Shown here piece by piece: positions 1 to 10,612 of a stretch of DNA of 64,000 nucleotides. Position 1 is the stretch's first letter, and each line of letters opens with the position of its first letter. The position numbers were made by a program, and so were the translations under genes. Source of the stretch: Enterobacter ludwigii (lineage in GTDB: Bacteria; Pseudomonadota; Gammaproteobacteria; Enterobacterales; Enterobacteriaceae); NCBI RefSeq assembly GCF_001750725.1, contig NZ_CP017279.1:2666001-2730000 (forward strand). The letters run 5' to 3'. The notes below the pieces were generated by a model. The model was not told where the DNA came from. It did not search any database and saw only the letters and a program-made list of their open reading frames with translations.

Positions 1-809
1 CGCTGAAAGAGGATATTGCCGGGAACTATATCCACTATGGGGTGCGTGAGTTCGGGATGACCGCCATTGCCAACGGCATCGCCCATCACGGCGGGTTTGT
101 GCCCTACACCGCCACCTTCCTGATGTTCGTTGAGTACGCCCGTAACGCGGCGCGTATGGCGGCATTAATGAAAGCGCGGCAGATCATGGTCTACACCCAC
201 GATTCGATTGGTCTGGGTGAAGACGGTCCCACGCACCAGGCCGTTGAGCAGCTGGCGAGCCTGCGTTTGACGCCTAACTTCAGCACCTGGCGTCCGTGCG
301 ATCAGGTCGAAGCGGCGGTTGGCTGGAAGCTGGCGGTTGAGCGCCACACGGGGCCAACGGCATTAATTCTGTCGCGGCAAAACCTGGCCCAGATTGAACG
401 CACGCCGGAGCAGGTAAAAAATATCGCCCGCGGCGGGTACATCCTGAAAGACAGCGGCGGCAAACCGGATGTCATCCTGATTGCTACCGGTTCTGAGGTG
501 GAAATTACCGTGAAGGCCGCGGAAAAACTGACCGCCGAAGGTCATGCGGTACGCGTGGTATCCCTGCCGTCCACCGACATTTTTGATGCACAGGATGAGG
601 CCTACCGTGAATCGGTCCTGCCCTCTAACGTCGCAGCCCGTGTGGCCGTCGAGGCGGGTATCGCCGACTACTGGTACAAATATGTCGGGCTGAAAGGCGC
701 TATCGTCGGGATGCGTGGGTACGGCGAGTCGGCGCCTGCCGACAAGCTGTTCCCGTATTTTGGCTTTACCGTTGAGAATGTGGTTGAGAAGGCTCTGAGC
801 GTAATTTAG
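1..809 (+). CDS. tktB: Transketolase, C-terminal part (5' end outside window)
   Basis: 3' part of a transketolase gene. The reading frame enters at base 3 and gives 268 residues of the roughly 667 usual. The enzyme is a cytoplasmic ThDP enzyme that moves two-carbon ketol units between sugar phosphates in the non-oxidative pentose phosphate pathway. Visible are [10 protein letters not shown], whose Glu is the conserved cofactor-activating residue of the pyrimidine-binding domain, the GEDGPTHQ loop, and the C-terminal domain ending shortly after [13 protein letters not shown]. It is called tktB rather than tktA from context: ypfG, nudK, aegA and narQ follow tktB in E. coli. The C-terminus is a few residues shorter than the E. 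coli protein. Its last 4 bases overlap the end of the convergent ypfG. Function is certain; the paralogue choice rests on synteny. Confidence 0.95.
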   Translation, partial: LKEDIAGNYIHYGVREFGMTAIANGIAHHGGFVPYTATFLMFVEYARNAARMAALMKARQIMVYTHDSIGLGEDGPTHQAVEQLASLRLTPNFSTWRPCDQVEAAVGWKLAVERHTGPTALILSRQNLAQIERTPEQVKNIARGGYILKDSGGKPDVILIATGSEVEITVKAAEKLTAEGHAVRVVSLPSTDIFDAQDEAYRESVLPSNVAARVAVEAGIADYWYKYVGLKGAIVGMRGYGESAPADKLFPYFGFTVENVVEKALSVI

Positions 810-1849
810 CGCGTGATCCACAACGTGGGCCAGGCATCTGGCCCATTCCAGTTATCGCAGCTGGGCTCTTCTGCATAACGCACCAGGCGGAAACGCTGGC
901 CGTCAAAACGCCAGCGCGTCTGGACCCCACAATCGCCAATACCGCGCCCCAGCGCGAGCGTAGTCAGCTCGCGCGTTTTCTCATCAAAGCGGGCATTCAT
1001 CACTTCGATTTCACTGCTATCGTCTGCAGGGGTGAAAGGCAGACGCAGCCTTACTCTGCGGGAAGAAAACGGCTTTTTGCGCGATACCAGCCAGGCCAGA
1101 TCGACCGTGTTATACGCCCCCGCCTCACAGCTAATAATCAGCAATGCTTTTTCATCGGTTAACGCGGTAACACGCACTTCCCGGCGGTTAGGATCGAGCG
1201 AGCACTGGCTGTTGTTCATCCGCCAGGTGCCATAATCCAGCAGGTCGTTCAATTCGGCGTGGGAGAGCGGCGTCGGCGTCGGATTGACTACCGCCACCTT
1301 TTTTAAGGCGGGTGCAGGCGGCACGCTTAACGGCGGATCGTCACCTTTTTTAATCCAGGCCGTTTCACTCCCGACACGTTTCTGCTGCGCGTCAATAAAC
1401 AACAGCGCGGCTTTCAGGCCGTTCAGAGAGATAACCTGGTCACCGCCGCGCAAGGTCAGGGCTTTTCCTTCCTGGATATTTTTCAGAAACGCCGTGATGG
1501 TGGCGGCATCATCACTTTTCAGATGCCACGGGGTTAACTGCCAGTGCTGCCGATCCAGCTTGAGAGGAACCTTATCCAGCAACAACCGCGGCGCAATATC
1601 CGCTTCTTTCACGGCAGGGTCAGCAAGGCCGCCGAGATCGATACGCAGCGTAGCGTCGGTTTTCGCGCCGGCACTGCGGCTGAGCGTCATGACCAGCCCC
1701 CGGTGTTCACCGGTATTGCGTGCGAGGCAAAAATTCTGGTTATTGCAGGTCACCTGCCAGTCAGAAAATAATTGCTGGGCAGGCGCAGCCCACACCTGCG
1801 AGGAGGTGAGCACGCAAAACAGGCAGAGAAGAGAGACGCAATAGCGCAT
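806..1849 (-). CDS. ypfG: DUF1176 family exported protein YpfG
   Basis: 347-residue protein of the DUF1176 family, the same length as E. coli YpfG and in the same place beside tktB. The N-terminus is a classical signal peptide ([17 protein letters not shown], cleavage near VWAAPA), so the protein should be periplasmic. Several cysteines follow the signal peptide (CNNQNFC, later SQCSLD and SCEAG, and C-terminal CGVQ and SCDNW), which suggests disulfide bonds. The biochemical role is unknown. The ATG at 1849 is chosen because it opens directly into the signal peptide; a GTG three codons upstream is the alternative. It ends tail to tail with tktB, overlapping by 4 bases. Confidence 0.85.
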   Translation of the reverse strand: MRYCVSLLCLFCVLTSSQVWAAPAQQLFSDWQVTCNNQNFCLARNTGEHRGLVMTLSRSAGAKTDATLRIDLGGLADPAVKEADIAPRLLLDKVPLKLDRQHWQLTPWHLKSDDAATITAFLKNIQEGKALTLRGGDQVISLNGLKAALLFIDAQQKRVGSETAWIKKGDDPPLSVPPAPALKKVAVVNPTPTPLSHAELNDLLDYGTWRMNNSQCSLDPNRREVRVTALTDEKALLIISCEAGAYNTVDLAWLVSRKKPFSSRRVRLRLPFTPADDSSEIEVMNARFDEKTRELTTLALGRGIGDCGVQTRWRFDGQRFRLVRYAEEPSCDNWNGPDAWPTLWITR

Positions 1850-1957
1850 GAATGGCACAATCCCGGAACGAAAACGCTTAACTGGGCTGTATCTTCGTGT
1901 TCCCGCCCGGGTTGCTCAATCGGATTTATCGGATAGATTTATCCGAAATACATTCTA

Positions 1958-2548
1958 TCACCGTTCGAGAGAGGCGTTCATCAGCCCGGTCGTTTGAAGA
2001 TACTGTAGTAATATCACAGCTTTACCATCCCTGATTTCCCCGGCATGCATCATCTCCAGCGCCCGGGAAAACGGCAACTCCAGCACTTCAATATCTTCAT
2101 CTTCCACGCCACCGCCGCGGTGAGTACGCTGCGCATCGCTGTATTCCGCGATGAAGAAGTGGACGATTTCCGTCACGCCGCCAGGAGACATAAACAGCTC
2201 GAAGACCTTTTTGACCTCTCCCACTTCAAAGCCAGTCTCTTCGACGGCCTCTTTGCGGATGCACACTTCCGGCTCGTCGTCATCAAGCAGGCCCGCACAG
2301 GTTTCAATCAACCTGCCGTCAGGGTTGCCATTGACCCATGTTGCTACCCTGAACTGACGGATCAGCACCACACTCTGCTTTTCACGGTTATAGAGCAAAA
2401 TGGTGGCGCCATTGCCGCGGTCATAGACCTCGCGTTTATGGCGGATCACTTCACCGTTATTACGGGTTAAATCGTAAGTGATGTTACGCAGGACAAAGTA
2501 GTTTTCAGAAAGGATTTTGTCTTTGATAACGTCAATTTTCAGGGTCAT
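1958..2548 (-). CDS. nudK: GDP-mannose hydrolase NudK (Nudix)
   Basis: 196-residue Nudix hydrolase. In E. coli NudK hydrolyses GDP-mannose to GMP and mannose 1-phosphate. The Nudix box lies at about residues 86-107 ([10 protein letters not shown]...KEAVEETGF) and carries the metal-binding glutamates; Lys replaces the usual Arg before the first Glu, as it does in the E. coli enzyme. The start at 2548 (MTLKID) matches the known N-terminus; an in-frame ATG six codons earlier is less likely. It is transcribed in the same direction as ypfG, 108 bases upstream of it. A small inverted repeat (CGGATA-GATT-TATCCG at 1930-1945) lies in the gap. Identification is strong by motif and by synteny with aegA. 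Confidence 0.93.
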   Translation of the reverse strand: MTLKIDVIKDKILSENYFVLRNITYDLTRNNGEVIRHKREVYDRGNGATILLYNREKQSVVLIRQFRVATWVNGNPDGRLIETCAGLLDDDEPEVCIRKEAVEETGFEVGEVKKVFELFMSPGGVTEIVHFFIAEYSDAQRTHRGGGVEDEDIEVLELPFSRALEMMHAGEIRDGKAVILLQYLQTTGLMNASLER

Positions 2549-2615
2549 ACGGGCTCCACGACACAATGAGTCTTCCTATAGTACGCCGTGAAACCCGCTT
2601 TGTCGCCCGCCTGGT

Positions 2616-4592
2616 TTAGTGCATTTTCGGCACACTGACCTCAAGCCAGTCGAGGATCCCCCGCGCCGCATGACGCCCTTCCGCCATCGCCGTCACCACC
2701 AGATCAGCGCCGCGCACCGCATCACCGCCGGCGAAAATTTGCGGGTTAGACGTCTGGTAACGATAGCGGCTTTCCACCGAGGCAATGATTCGCCCCCAGT
2801 CATCGGTGTTGACGCCCTGACTCTCCAGCCAGGGCATGGCATGTGGGTTAAAGCCAAAAGCCATAATCACCGCATCGGCCGGCATGACAAACTCGCTGCC
2901 CTCCACCGGGACGGGTCGACGACGCCCCTGCGCATCCGGCTCTCCCATCCGGGTGCGCAGCATCCGGATGCCGTTAACCTTGCCGTCAGCAGCAAGGGTC
3001 AATTCAACGGGCTGGACGTTAAATTCAAATGCGGCTCCCTCTTCTTTCGCATTCTTCACCTCTTTTTTCGAGCCCGGCATATTGGCTTCATCCCGGCGAT
3101 AGGCGCAGGTGACTTTTGCCGCGCCGTGACGTAACGCGGTGCGCACGCAGTCCATTGCGGTATCCCCCCCGCCCAGCACCACCACGTTGAGCCCACGGGT
3201 GTCGATAAACGGTTCGTTGGCCGTCGCGTCCAGCCCCATGACGTGGCGCGTGTTCCCCACCAGGAACGGCAACGCATCGTAGACACCCGGCGCATCTTCA
3301 TGGGGGATGCCCGCTTTCATCGAACGATAGGTTCCCACGCCAATAAACAGGGCGTCGTAATCTGTTTGCAACTGAGACAACGACACATCGCTGCCCACGT
3401 CGCAGTTCAGCTCGAAGTGAACCCCCATCGCAGTAAAAATCTCTCTGCGTCGTGCGAGCAGGGATTTATCCAGCTTAAAGGCCGGAATGCCGAATGTCAG
3501 CAAGCCGCCGATTTCGGGATGCCTGTCATAGACCGTCACGCTCACCCCGCTGCGCACCAGCACATCCGCGCATGCCAGCCCGGCAGGCCCCGCGCCGATA
3601 ATCGCGACGCGTTTTCCCACCGAAGAAACGCCAGACATATCCGGTCGCCAGCCCAACGCCAGCGCCTGGTCAGAGATGTAGCGCTCGAGGTTGCCAATGG
3701 TCACCGACCCTGACGCATCGCGCGCGGTGCAGGCACCTTCACATAACCTGTCCTGCGGGCAGACCCGGCCGGTAATTTCAGGTAAACAGTTGGTCTGATG
3801 AGAAAGTTCGACCGCGCCGAGGATGTCACCGGCGTTAATCCGTTCAATCCACTGCGGAATGTGGTTGTGCAGCGGGCAGGTCCATTCACATATGCTGTGC
3901 TCCCCGCATTTCAGGCAGCGCGATGCCTCGCGTCTGGCCTGTTCGGTCCGAAACGGCAGGTATATTTCATTGAAATGGCCAACCCGCTCTTCGGCAGCCA
4001 GTTTGTCGGGCTCGCCGCGTGGTGGTGTGTTGTGCATCTGCTGCAGTTTGGTGGGTGCCGTCTCCTCGCTGACTGCCTCACTGTGCCAGGGCTGCGCCTC
4101 CAGCCTGGCGGTGCGCTGACGGCGCGATTTTGCCAGGTTATCCAGCACGTCTGGCGTCGCCAGCGTCAGCACATCTGCCGGGCAATTTTCGATACAGGCC
4201 GGGCCCTGCGGGCGGGTCAGGCAGAGATCGCATTTATACGCCGAGGCTTTTGCACTGCCGTTGTCGAGTGGCGTAACGATAATCTCCATCGTGCCGAAGG
4301 GACAGGCAACCACGCAGGCTTTACAACCGATGCATTTTTGTTGATTCACCTGTACGCTGTCATCGCGTTTGCTGATGGCGCCGTTCGGGCAACTGAGTGC
4401 ACACGGGGCATTTTCACAGTGGTGACAGGTGACGGGGCTGTTATGCGCGCCAGAGTTAAGGACCGTAATACGGGGATGGAAATGGCGCTTGCTCAGGACA
4501 TGTTGCTCATCATTATGCGCCATTACGCAGGCAACTTCGCAGGCGTGGCACCTAATACATTGCTGGCTGTTAGCCATAATAAAACGATTCAT
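2616..4592 (-). CDS. aegA: AegA, ferredoxin/GltD-type oxidoreductase
   Basis: 658-residue iron-sulfur flavoprotein. The N-terminal part has polyferredoxin cysteine clusters beginning CIRCHACEVAC (Cys12, 15, 18), followed by CHHCENAPC, CIGCKACVVACP and CDLC...CIENCP. After about residue 210 comes a glutamate-synthase small-subunit-like half with CLKCGEHSICEWTCP, a FAD-binding GAGPAGLACAD and an NADPH-binding GGGDTAMD. In E. coli AegA is linked to anaerobic urate use and is induced under nitrate or anaerobic conditions. The start is placed at MNRFIMANSQ, which matches the known N-terminus; upstream in-frame codons are leader. It is divergent from narQ with a 152-base shared control region, which fits nitrate or anaerobic regulation. 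Exact electron partners cannot be read from sequence. Confidence 0.93.
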   Translation of the reverse strand: MNRFIMANSQQCIRCHACEVACVMAHNDEQHVLSKRHFHPRITVLNSGAHNSPVTCHHCENAPCALSCPNGAISKRDDSVQVNQQKCIGCKACVVACPFGTMEIIVTPLDNGSAKASAYKCDLCLTRPQGPACIENCPADVLTLATPDVLDNLAKSRRQRTARLEAQPWHSEAVSEETAPTKLQQMHNTPPRGEPDKLAAEERVGHFNEIYLPFRTEQARREASRCLKCGEHSICEWTCPLHNHIPQWIERINAGDILGAVELSHQTNCLPEITGRVCPQDRLCEGACTARDASGSVTIGNLERYISDQALALGWRPDMSGVSSVGKRVAIIGAGPAGLACADVLVRSGVSVTVYDRHPEIGGLLTFGIPAFKLDKSLLARRREIFTAMGVHFELNCDVGSDVSLSQLQTDYDALFIGVGTYRSMKAGIPHEDAPGVYDALPFLVGNTRHVMGLDATANEPFIDTRGLNVVVLGGGDTAMDCVRTALRHGAAKVTCAYRRDEANMPGSKKEVKNAKEEGAAFEFNVQPVELTLAADGKVNGIRMLRTRMGEPDAQGRRRPVPVEGSEFVMPADAVIMAFGFNPHAMPWLESQGVNTDDWGRIIASVESRYRYQTSNPQIFAGGDAVRGADLVVTAMAEGRHAARGILDWLEVSVPKMH

Positions 4593-4744
4593 AACGACAC
4601 CTGTTTTTGGTTCAATAACCTTATTCTTTGTATGAATATGGTATTTACTCATCACAGCGTCGTCAGGCAATGTTCAATTGCCCGGAATGCCAAACTATTT
4701 CCAGTGAACCTGTGGCAGATCAATTTTATTCAGGAAGCCGTTCT

Positions 4745-6439
4745 GTGACCGTTAAACGCCCTGTTTCCGCAAGCCTGGCCTGGGCTTTCTTTTCGATGAT
4801 TGTGTTATCCGTTCTGACCAGCACCGTCGCGCTGCTCACGCTTGCCAGCAGCCAGCGTGACGCCGAAGCCATCAATATTGCGGGTTCACTGCGTATGCAG
4901 AGTTACCGGCTGGGCTATGAGATGCAGCGCAACAGCCCTTCCCTGACACAGCATCGCCAACACTGGCAACACACCCTGAGCGCACCTGCACTCCAAAAGC
5001 TGAACCGCTGGTACGTGCCGGACGATGTCAAACAGCGCTACCAGCAGCTGCATCTGGCCTGGCAGGAGATGGATACGCACATCGCCCACGGCGATCTCGT
5101 GTGGTATCAAACCCATATCGAAGATTTTGTTGGCCGCATTGATGCCTTTGTGCTCGCCCTTCAGCACTATACCGAACATAAAATTCAGACGGTGACCCTG
5201 CTCTCTCTGGCCGGTGCGCTGGGGATCCTGCTGCTGACGGTGTTTACCCTGCGAGGCATCCGTCGTCAGGTGGTCTTGCCGCTCAACAATCTGGTCGCCG
5301 CAAGCGAACGCGTTGAACGGGGACAATTTGATACCCCGGCACCGGATACCGCTTTGCCGAATGAACTCGGTCAGCTGTCCCGCGCCTTTAACCATATGTC
5401 GGCGGAGTTACACACCCTCTATCGCTCGCTTGAAGATTCGGTTGCGGAAAAGACCCGGCACCTGAACGAGGCGCACCAGCAGCTCGAAATGCTGTTCAAA
5501 TGTTCGCAGGCGCTCAACACCGGACAGATAGACAGCCACTGTTTCCGCCATATATTGCAAATCGTCCATGAATACACCCGGATGAATTATCTGGAGTTAC
5601 GGACCAGCGACGACTGGCGTCTGTGTGAAGGGAGTGAGGCAGCCGACATGCCGCTGCAAAACCTGCCGGTGCTGATGCAGGACACGCTCTACGGCGAGCT
5701 GCGCTGGCAGAGCGAGACGGACAGCGTCCCGCTTCCGCTGATGAGAAGCGTGGCGACAATGCTCGGGCGCGGGCTTTACTTCAACCAGGCGCAAAAGCAT
5801 TACCAGCAGTTGCTGCTGATGGAAGAGCGCGCGACGATTGCCCGCGAACTGCATGATTCCCTCGCGCAGGTGTTGTCGTATCTGCGGATCCAGCTTGCGC
5901 TGCTTAAGCGTGCCGTACCGCAAGAGAATGCCCCCGCGCAGACCATCATCACCGACTTCTCCCGCGAGCTTAACAATGCCTGGCATCAGCTTCGCGAGCT
6001 GCTCACCACCTTCCGCCTGACGCTCAACCACGCTAACCTGCCGGCGGCCCTTCAGGAGTCACTCGACGGTCTGCAGAGCCAGACGCAGGCAAAGCTGCAT
6101 CTTGACTGTCGCCTCTCCTCGCTGGCCCTTGACGCACAAAAGCAGGTGCATCTGCTGCAGATCGTGCGTGAAGCGGTGTTGAACGCAATCAAGCACGCGC
6201 AGGCCAGCGAGATCACCGTAAGCTGTATCACCGCCGTGGACGGCACGCACAGCGTGAGCATTCGCGACAATGGCATCGGGATTGGCGAAGCCAGCGAGCC
6301 GCCGGGACATTACGGGCTGAATATTATGCGTGAACGCGCGGAACGGCTCGGCGGTATCCTGCACTTTTCGCAGCCACAAAATGGGGGAACGCAGGTGAGC
6401 GTGACATTCCCTTCGTCGCTGGCGTTAACAGGTAAATAA
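4745..6439 (+). CDS. narQ: Nitrate/nitrite sensor histidine kinase NarQ
   Basis: 564-residue membrane histidine kinase that senses nitrate and nitrite in the periplasm and phosphorylates NarL and NarP. The first transmembrane helix is followed by the P-box (INIAGSLRMQSYRLGYEM), which binds nitrate. A second transmembrane helix near residues 145-170 leads to HAMP, a cysteine-containing central module (MLFKCSQALN) and a HisKA_3 domain with ERATIARELHDSLAQ. The histidine is residue 370, as in E. coli NarQ, when the GTG at 4745 is used. This supports the GTG start over longer forms beginning upstream. The ATPase has REAVLNAIKHA and RDNGIGIG. It is divergent from aegA and followed by acrD. Confidence 0.96.
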   Translation: MTVKRPVSASLAWAFFSMIVLSVLTSTVALLTLASSQRDAEAINIAGSLRMQSYRLGYEMQRNSPSLTQHRQHWQHTLSAPALQKLNRWYVPDDVKQRYQQLHLAWQEMDTHIAHGDLVWYQTHIEDFVGRIDAFVLALQHYTEHKIQTVTLLSLAGALGILLLTVFTLRGIRRQVVLPLNNLVAASERVERGQFDTPAPDTALPNELGQLSRAFNHMSAELHTLYRSLEDSVAEKTRHLNEAHQQLEMLFKCSQALNTGQIDSHCFRHILQIVHEYTRMNYLELRTSDDWRLCEGSEAADMPLQNLPVLMQDTLYGELRWQSETDSVPLPLMRSVATMLGRGLYFNQAQKHYQQLLLMEERATIARELHDSLAQVLSYLRIQLALLKRAVPQENAPAQTIITDFSRELNNAWHQLRELLTTFRLTLNHANLPAALQESLDGLQSQTQAKLHLDCRLSSLALDAQKQVHLLQIVREAVLNAIKHAQASEITVSCITAVDGTHSVSIRDNGIGIGEASEPPGHYGLNIMRERAERLGGILHFSQPQNGGTQVSVTFPSSLALTGK

Positions 6440-6465
6440 CCGTAAAGGGGGCAGCGCAGAGAAAC

Positions 6466-6510
<45 letters not shown>

Positions 6511-6581
6511 CTTCGTCTTGCCGCTAAAGTGGTGCGGGCAATAAACAATAATGACGTGCAGCAAAACGAGGTCAATTTTTC

Positions 6582-9500
6582 ATGGCGAATTTTTTCATCG
6601 ATCGCCCCATTTTTGCCTGGGTACTTGCCATTCTGTTGTGTCTGACAGGTGTCCTGGCCATTACTTCACTTCCCGTTGAGCAATACCCCGATCTGGCACC
6701 CCCTAACGTGCGTGTCACAGCAAACTATCCCGGCGCCTCGGCACAGACGCTGGAAAATACCGTGACGCAGGTTATCGAGCAGAACATGACGGGTCTGGAT
6801 AACCTGATGTACATGTCCTCACAAAGCAGCGCCACGGGCCAGGCGACGGTGACCCTGAGCTTTACGGCCGGGACTGACCCGGACGAAGCGGTGCAGCAGG
6901 TACAAAACCAGCTGCAGTCAGCCATGCGAAAACTGCCGCAGGCAGTGCAAAATCAGGGTGTTACCGTACGTAAAACGGGGGATACCAATATTTTGACCAT
7001 CGCGTTTGTCTCCACCGATGGTTCCATGGATAAGCAGGATATTGCGGACTACGTTGCCAGTAACATTCAGGACCCGCTCAGCCGTATTAACGGCGTAGGG
7101 GATATCGACGCCTACGGGTCACAATATTCAATGCGCATCTGGCTCGATCCTGACAAGCTGAACAGCTTCCAGATGACGGCGACTGACGTGACGGACGCCA
7201 TTAAATCGCAGAACGCCCAGATTGCCGTAGGGCAGTTGGGAGGAACGCCTTCCGTCGAAAAACAAGCCCTGAATGCCACCATTAACTCGCAATCGCTGCT
7301 TCAGACTCCGGAGCAGTTCCGCAACATCACCCTGCGCGTGAATCAGGACGGTTCAGAAGTGCGGCTGGGCGATGTCGCCACGGTGGAAATGGGCGCGGAA
7401 AAGTACGACTACCTGAGCCGCTTTAACGGTAATCCCGCCTCCGGCCTGGGGATTAAACTGGCCTCCGGCGCAAATGAAATGGCGACGGCGAAACTGGTGT
7501 TAGACCGCCTGGACGAGCTGTCGAACTATTTCCCTCACGGCCTTGAATACAAAGTCGCCTACGAAACCACCTCCTTCGTTAAAGCGTCGATTGAGGATGT
7601 GGTGAAGACCCTGCTGGAAGCCATCGCGCTGGTCTTCCTGGTCATGTACCTGTTCCTGCAAAACTTCCGGGCGACGCTGATCCCGACCATAGCCGTCCCC
7701 GTGGTCCTGCTGGGCACCTTCGCGGTGCTTTACGCGTTTGGCTACAGCATCAACACGCTGACGATGTTTGCAATGGTGCTGGCAATTGGCCTTCTGGTGG
7801 ATGACGCCATCGTGGTGGTTGAAAACGTCGAGCGCATCATGAGCGAGGAAGGCCTTTCCCCGCGCCAGGCCACGCGTAAATCGATGGGGCAAATACAGGG
7901 CGCGTTAGTCGGCATCGCCATGGTGCTTTCGGCGGTCTTTATCCCGATGGCCTTCTTTGGCGGCACAACCGGCGCCATTTACCGCCAGTTCTCGATAACC
8001 ATCGTCTCGGCAATGGTGCTTTCGGTACTGGTGGCGCTGATCCTGACCCCTGCGCTCTGCTCTACCCTTCTTAAGCCTTTGCACAAAGGCGAGCAGCATG
8101 GTCAGAAAGGGTTCTTCGGCTGGTTTAACCGCATGTTTAACCGCAATGCCGCGCGTTATGAATCCGCCGTCGGTAAAGTGCTGCACCGCAGCCTGCGCTG
8201 GATGCTGATTTACGTAGTGCTGCTGGGTGGAATGGTCTGGTTGTTCCTGCATCTGCCTACCTCGTTCCTGCCAATGGAGGACCGGGGAATGTTCACCACC
8301 TCCGTGCAACTTCCGAGCGGCGCGACGCAGCAGCAGACGCTGAAAGTGGTCGAAAAAGTCGAACAGTACTTCTTCACCCAGGAGAAAGATAATGTGGTGT
8401 CGGTCTTCTCCACCGTGGGCTCTGGCCCGGGCGGTAACGGGCAGAACGTTGCCCGTATGTTTGTACGCCTGAAGGACTGGGACGAGCGCGACACAAAAAC
8501 GGGGACCGCGTCGGCCATCATTGAACGCGCCACCCACGCTTTTACGAAGATCAACGAAGCGCGCGTCTTTGCCAGCAGCCCACCGGCCATTAGCGGGCTG
8601 GGCAGTTCTGCCGGGTTTGACATGGAGCTGCAGGATCACGCCGGTGCAGGTCACACGGCGCTGATGGCGGCGCGCGATAAGCTGTTAGCGCTGGCGGGCA
8701 AAGACGCTGACCTGACACGCGTTCGTCATAACGGCCTGGATGACAGCCCGCAGCTGCAGGTGGATATTGATCAGCGTAAGGCGCAGGCTCTGGGTGTTTC
8801 CATCGACGACATTAACGACACCCTGCAGACGGCCTGGGGCTCAAGCTATGTGAATGACTTTATGGATCGTGGGCGTGTGAAAAAAGTGTATGTCCAGTCC
8901 GCCGCGCCGTTCCGTATGTTGCCGAATGATATTAACCGCTGGTTTGTTCGTAATAACGCAGGCGGGATGGTGCCGTTCTCGGCGTTCGCCTCGTCGCACT
9001 GGGAGAGTGGTTCGCCGCGTCTGGAACGCTATAACGGCTATTCGGCGGTAGAAATCGTCGGTGAAGCCGCGCCGGGCGTCAGTACCGGTACCGCCATGGA
9101 CACCATGGAGAAACTGGTGCAACAGCTGCCTGCCGGGTTTGGGCTGGAGTGGACGGCGATGTCTTATCAGGAGCGGCTCTCCGGGGCACAGGCGCCTGCG
9201 CTTTACGCGCTTTCCCTGCTGGTGGTCTTCCTCTGTCTTGCCGCGCTGTATGAAAGCTGGTCCGTTCCGTTCTCGGTCATGCTGGTGGTGCCGCTTGGCG
9301 TCATCGGTGCGCTGCTGGCGACCTGGATGCGCGGTCTGGAGAATGATGTGTACTTCCAGGTAGGGCTGCTCACCGTGATCGGCCTGTCGGCGAAAAACGC
9401 GATCCTGATTGTTGAGTTTGCCAACGAGATGAATGCCAAAGGCCACGAGCTGATGGCGGCCACACTGCACGCCTGCCGTCAGCGCTTGCGTCCGATCCTG

Positions 9501-9695
9501 ATGACGTCGCTGGCATTTGTCTTTGGGGTATTACCGATGGCAACCAGCACCGGTGCGGGCTCCAGCAGCCAGCATGCGGTAGGTACAGGGGTGATGGGGG
9601 GCATGATTTCGGCAACCGTCCTGGCCATTTATTTTGTGCCCCTGTTCTTTGTGCTGGTGCGTCGCCGCTTCCCGCTGAAGGAACGTCCTGAATAA
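6582..9695 (+). CDS. acrD: RND multidrug efflux transporter AcrD
   Basis: 1037 residues, the exact length of E. coli AcrD. It is an inner-membrane RND proton/drug antiporter that works with the adaptor AcrA and the channel TolC and exports aminoglycosides, novobiocin, bile salts and similar amphiphiles. The sequence shows the RND start [17 protein letters not shown], two large periplasmic loops after TM1 and TM7, and TM4 with the proton-relay aspartate pair ([18 protein letters not shown]). Twelve membrane segments are expected, and the repeat in the second half includes [15 protein letters not shown]. The adaptor is not encoded alongside, which is normal for acrD. A BaeR-like site lies upstream and a strong hairpin terminator follows the stop. 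Confidence 0.96.
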   Translation: MANFFIDRPIFAWVLAILLCLTGVLAITSLPVEQYPDLAPPNVRVTANYPGASAQTLENTVTQVIEQNMTGLDNLMYMSSQSSATGQATVTLSFTAGTDPDEAVQQVQNQLQSAMRKLPQAVQNQGVTVRKTGDTNILTIAFVSTDGSMDKQDIADYVASNIQDPLSRINGVGDIDAYGSQYSMRIWLDPDKLNSFQMTATDVTDAIKSQNAQIAVGQLGGTPSVEKQALNATINSQSLLQTPEQFRNITLRVNQDGSEVRLGDVATVEMGAEKYDYLSRFNGNPASGLGIKLASGANEMATAKLVLDRLDELSNYFPHGLEYKVAYETTSFVKASIEDVVKTLLEAIALVFLVMYLFLQNFRATLIPTIAVPVVLLGTFAVLYAFGYSINTLTMFAMVLAIGLLVDDAIVVVENVERIMSEEGLSPRQATRKSMGQIQGALVGIAMVLSAVFIPMAFFGGTTGAIYRQFSITIVSAMVLSVLVALILTPALCSTLLKPLHKGEQHGQKGFFGWFNRMFNRNAARYESAVGKVLHRSLRWMLIYVVLLGGMVWLFLHLPTSFLPMEDRGMFTTSVQLPSGATQQQTLKVVEKVEQYFFTQEKDNVVSVFSTVGSGPGGNGQNVARMFVRLKDWDERDTKTGTASAIIERATHAFTKINEARVFASSPPAISGLGSSAGFDMELQDHAGAGHTALMAARDKLLALAGKDADLTRVRHNGLDDSPQLQVDIDQRKAQALGVSIDDINDTLQTAWGSSYVNDFMDRGRVKKVYVQSAAPFRMLPNDINRWFVRNNAGGMVPFSAFASSHWESGSPRLERYNGYSAVEIVGEAAPGVSTGTAMDTMEKLVQQLPAGFGLEWTAMSYQERLSGAQAPALYALSLLVVFLCLAALYESWSVPFSVMLVVPLGVIGALLATWMRGLENDVYFQVGLLTVIGLSAKNAILIVEFANEMNAKGHELMAATLHACRQRLRPILMTSLAFVFGVLPMATSTGAGSSSQHAVGTGVMGGMISATVLAIYFVPLFFVLVRRRFPLKERPE

Positions 9696-9706
9696 CAGTG
9701 CGTAAT

Positions 9707-9735
9707 AAAAAAGGCGGCTCTCAGGGCCGCCTTTT
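9707..9735 (+). terminator. Rho-independent terminator after acrD
   Basis: Stem AAGGCGGC / GCCGCCTT around a short loop, followed by T residues, begins 12 bases after the acrD stop. A-tracts on the left side would also let it act for the opposite-strand ypfM transcript. Confidence 0.85.
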
Positions 9736-9804
9736 AGGGTGTGTGATTAATTCACACTATGGTTATTTTACTTATTTAAGTGCTCTTGCAATTCTTACTG
9801 AATG

Positions 9805-9864
9805 TCATTTACGAAGCATGCCTTCGATAAAATCTTTCCAGTTCCCCAGTTCACGTTCAATCAT
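9805..9864 (-). CDS. ypfM: Small protein YpfM (19 aa)
   Basis: A 19-residue protein translating as MIERELGNWKDFIEGMLRK, which as I recall it is identical to E. coli YpfM. It is too short for usual gene callers. An AGAGGTAG ribosome-binding stretch precedes the ATG. It sits between acrD and yffB on the minus strand, as in E. coli. The sequence reads as a single amphipathic helix. It was found in E. coli as an expressed small protein; its role is not established. Confidence 0.9.
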   Translation of the reverse strand: MIERELGNWKDFIEGMLRK

Positions 9865-10251
9865 AACTACCTCTCTTATTATTATGCGCATTCTACGAAA
9901 ACGTATCATCATTGTGAAGACCGTCTAACCTATCGCTGTGATTGTACCCCGCTACTGTCAGGGATTTATGATAAATATGAACGCAGGGCCTTAAATTTTG
10001 TGTGACGCTCAGCAATATTTTGAAATAACCATACAGGCAGGTGAGATTTAAATTACCGCCTGAGTTCATTAGCATTTTCGGTCTTATGGACATCTATGCT
10101 TAAATGATGAAAGAATATTCAGCGTACAGTTGTGAGTTGAATTAAGAAGAAGTGTAAATCAAGACAATTCCTGAATGTGTTATATTCCACTTAAGGATAT
10201 ATCTTCGAAATTACTGAACATTTAATCATCATAAGAACAAAAGGATTCACC
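9865..10251. other. AT-rich gap between ypfM and yffB
   Basis: About 390 bases with no convincing gene on either strand. It holds the ypfM promoter side and, nearer yffB, a plausible promoter (TTATAT near 10178-10183) and the AAAAGGA ribosome-binding site of yffB at about 10239-10245. Nothing else recognisable was seen. Confidence 0.5.
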
Positions 10252-10602
10252 ATGGTTGTGATGTACGGCATTAAAAATTGCGACACCATCAAAAAAGCAC
10301 GCCGCTGGCTGGAAGCGAACAACGTGGAGTACCGTTTCCATGACTATCGCGTTGACGGGCTTGATGCAGAATTTCTGCATACCGCTATCACGGAACTGGG
10401 TTGGGAGGCGCTGCTGAATACCCGTGGTACCACCTGGCGTAAACTGGATGAAGCCGTCCGGGCTGGCATCTACGACGCCGACAGTGCCGCCAAACTGATG
10501 CTCGAAATGCCGGCAATCATCAAACGCCCATTGCTCTGCGCGCCCGGGCAGCCTATGCTGCTGGGTTTCAGTGAAACCCTTTATTCCGACTTTTTTCGTT
10601 GA
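10252..10602 (+). CDS. yffB: ArsC/Spx-family thioredoxin-fold protein YffB
   Basis: 116-residue protein of the ArsC/Spx family with a thioredoxin-like fold. It opens with [17 protein letters not shown], where the single Cys is at the family's active-site position (no CxxC), and contains [12 protein letters not shown] and the IIKRPLL cis-proline loop. The family is proposed to be a glutathione-dependent thiol reductase, but the in vivo substrate is unknown. The start at 10252 has AAAAGGA just upstream. The gene ends 10 bases before dapE and is probably co-transcribed with it, as in E. coli. Confidence 0.9.
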   Translation: MVVMYGIKNCDTIKKARRWLEANNVEYRFHDYRVDGLDAEFLHTAITELGWEALLNTRGTTWRKLDEAVRAGIYDADSAAKLMLEMPAIIKRPLLCAPGQPMLLGFSETLYSDFFR

Positions 10603-10612
10603 GGTGTAGTTT

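Noticed and set aside
7905..9615. Long open frames on the minus strand opposite acrD (up to about 250 codons)
   Set aside because: They are shadows of the high-GC acrD codons; compositions are rich in Arg, His and Gln, with no start signals or domains.
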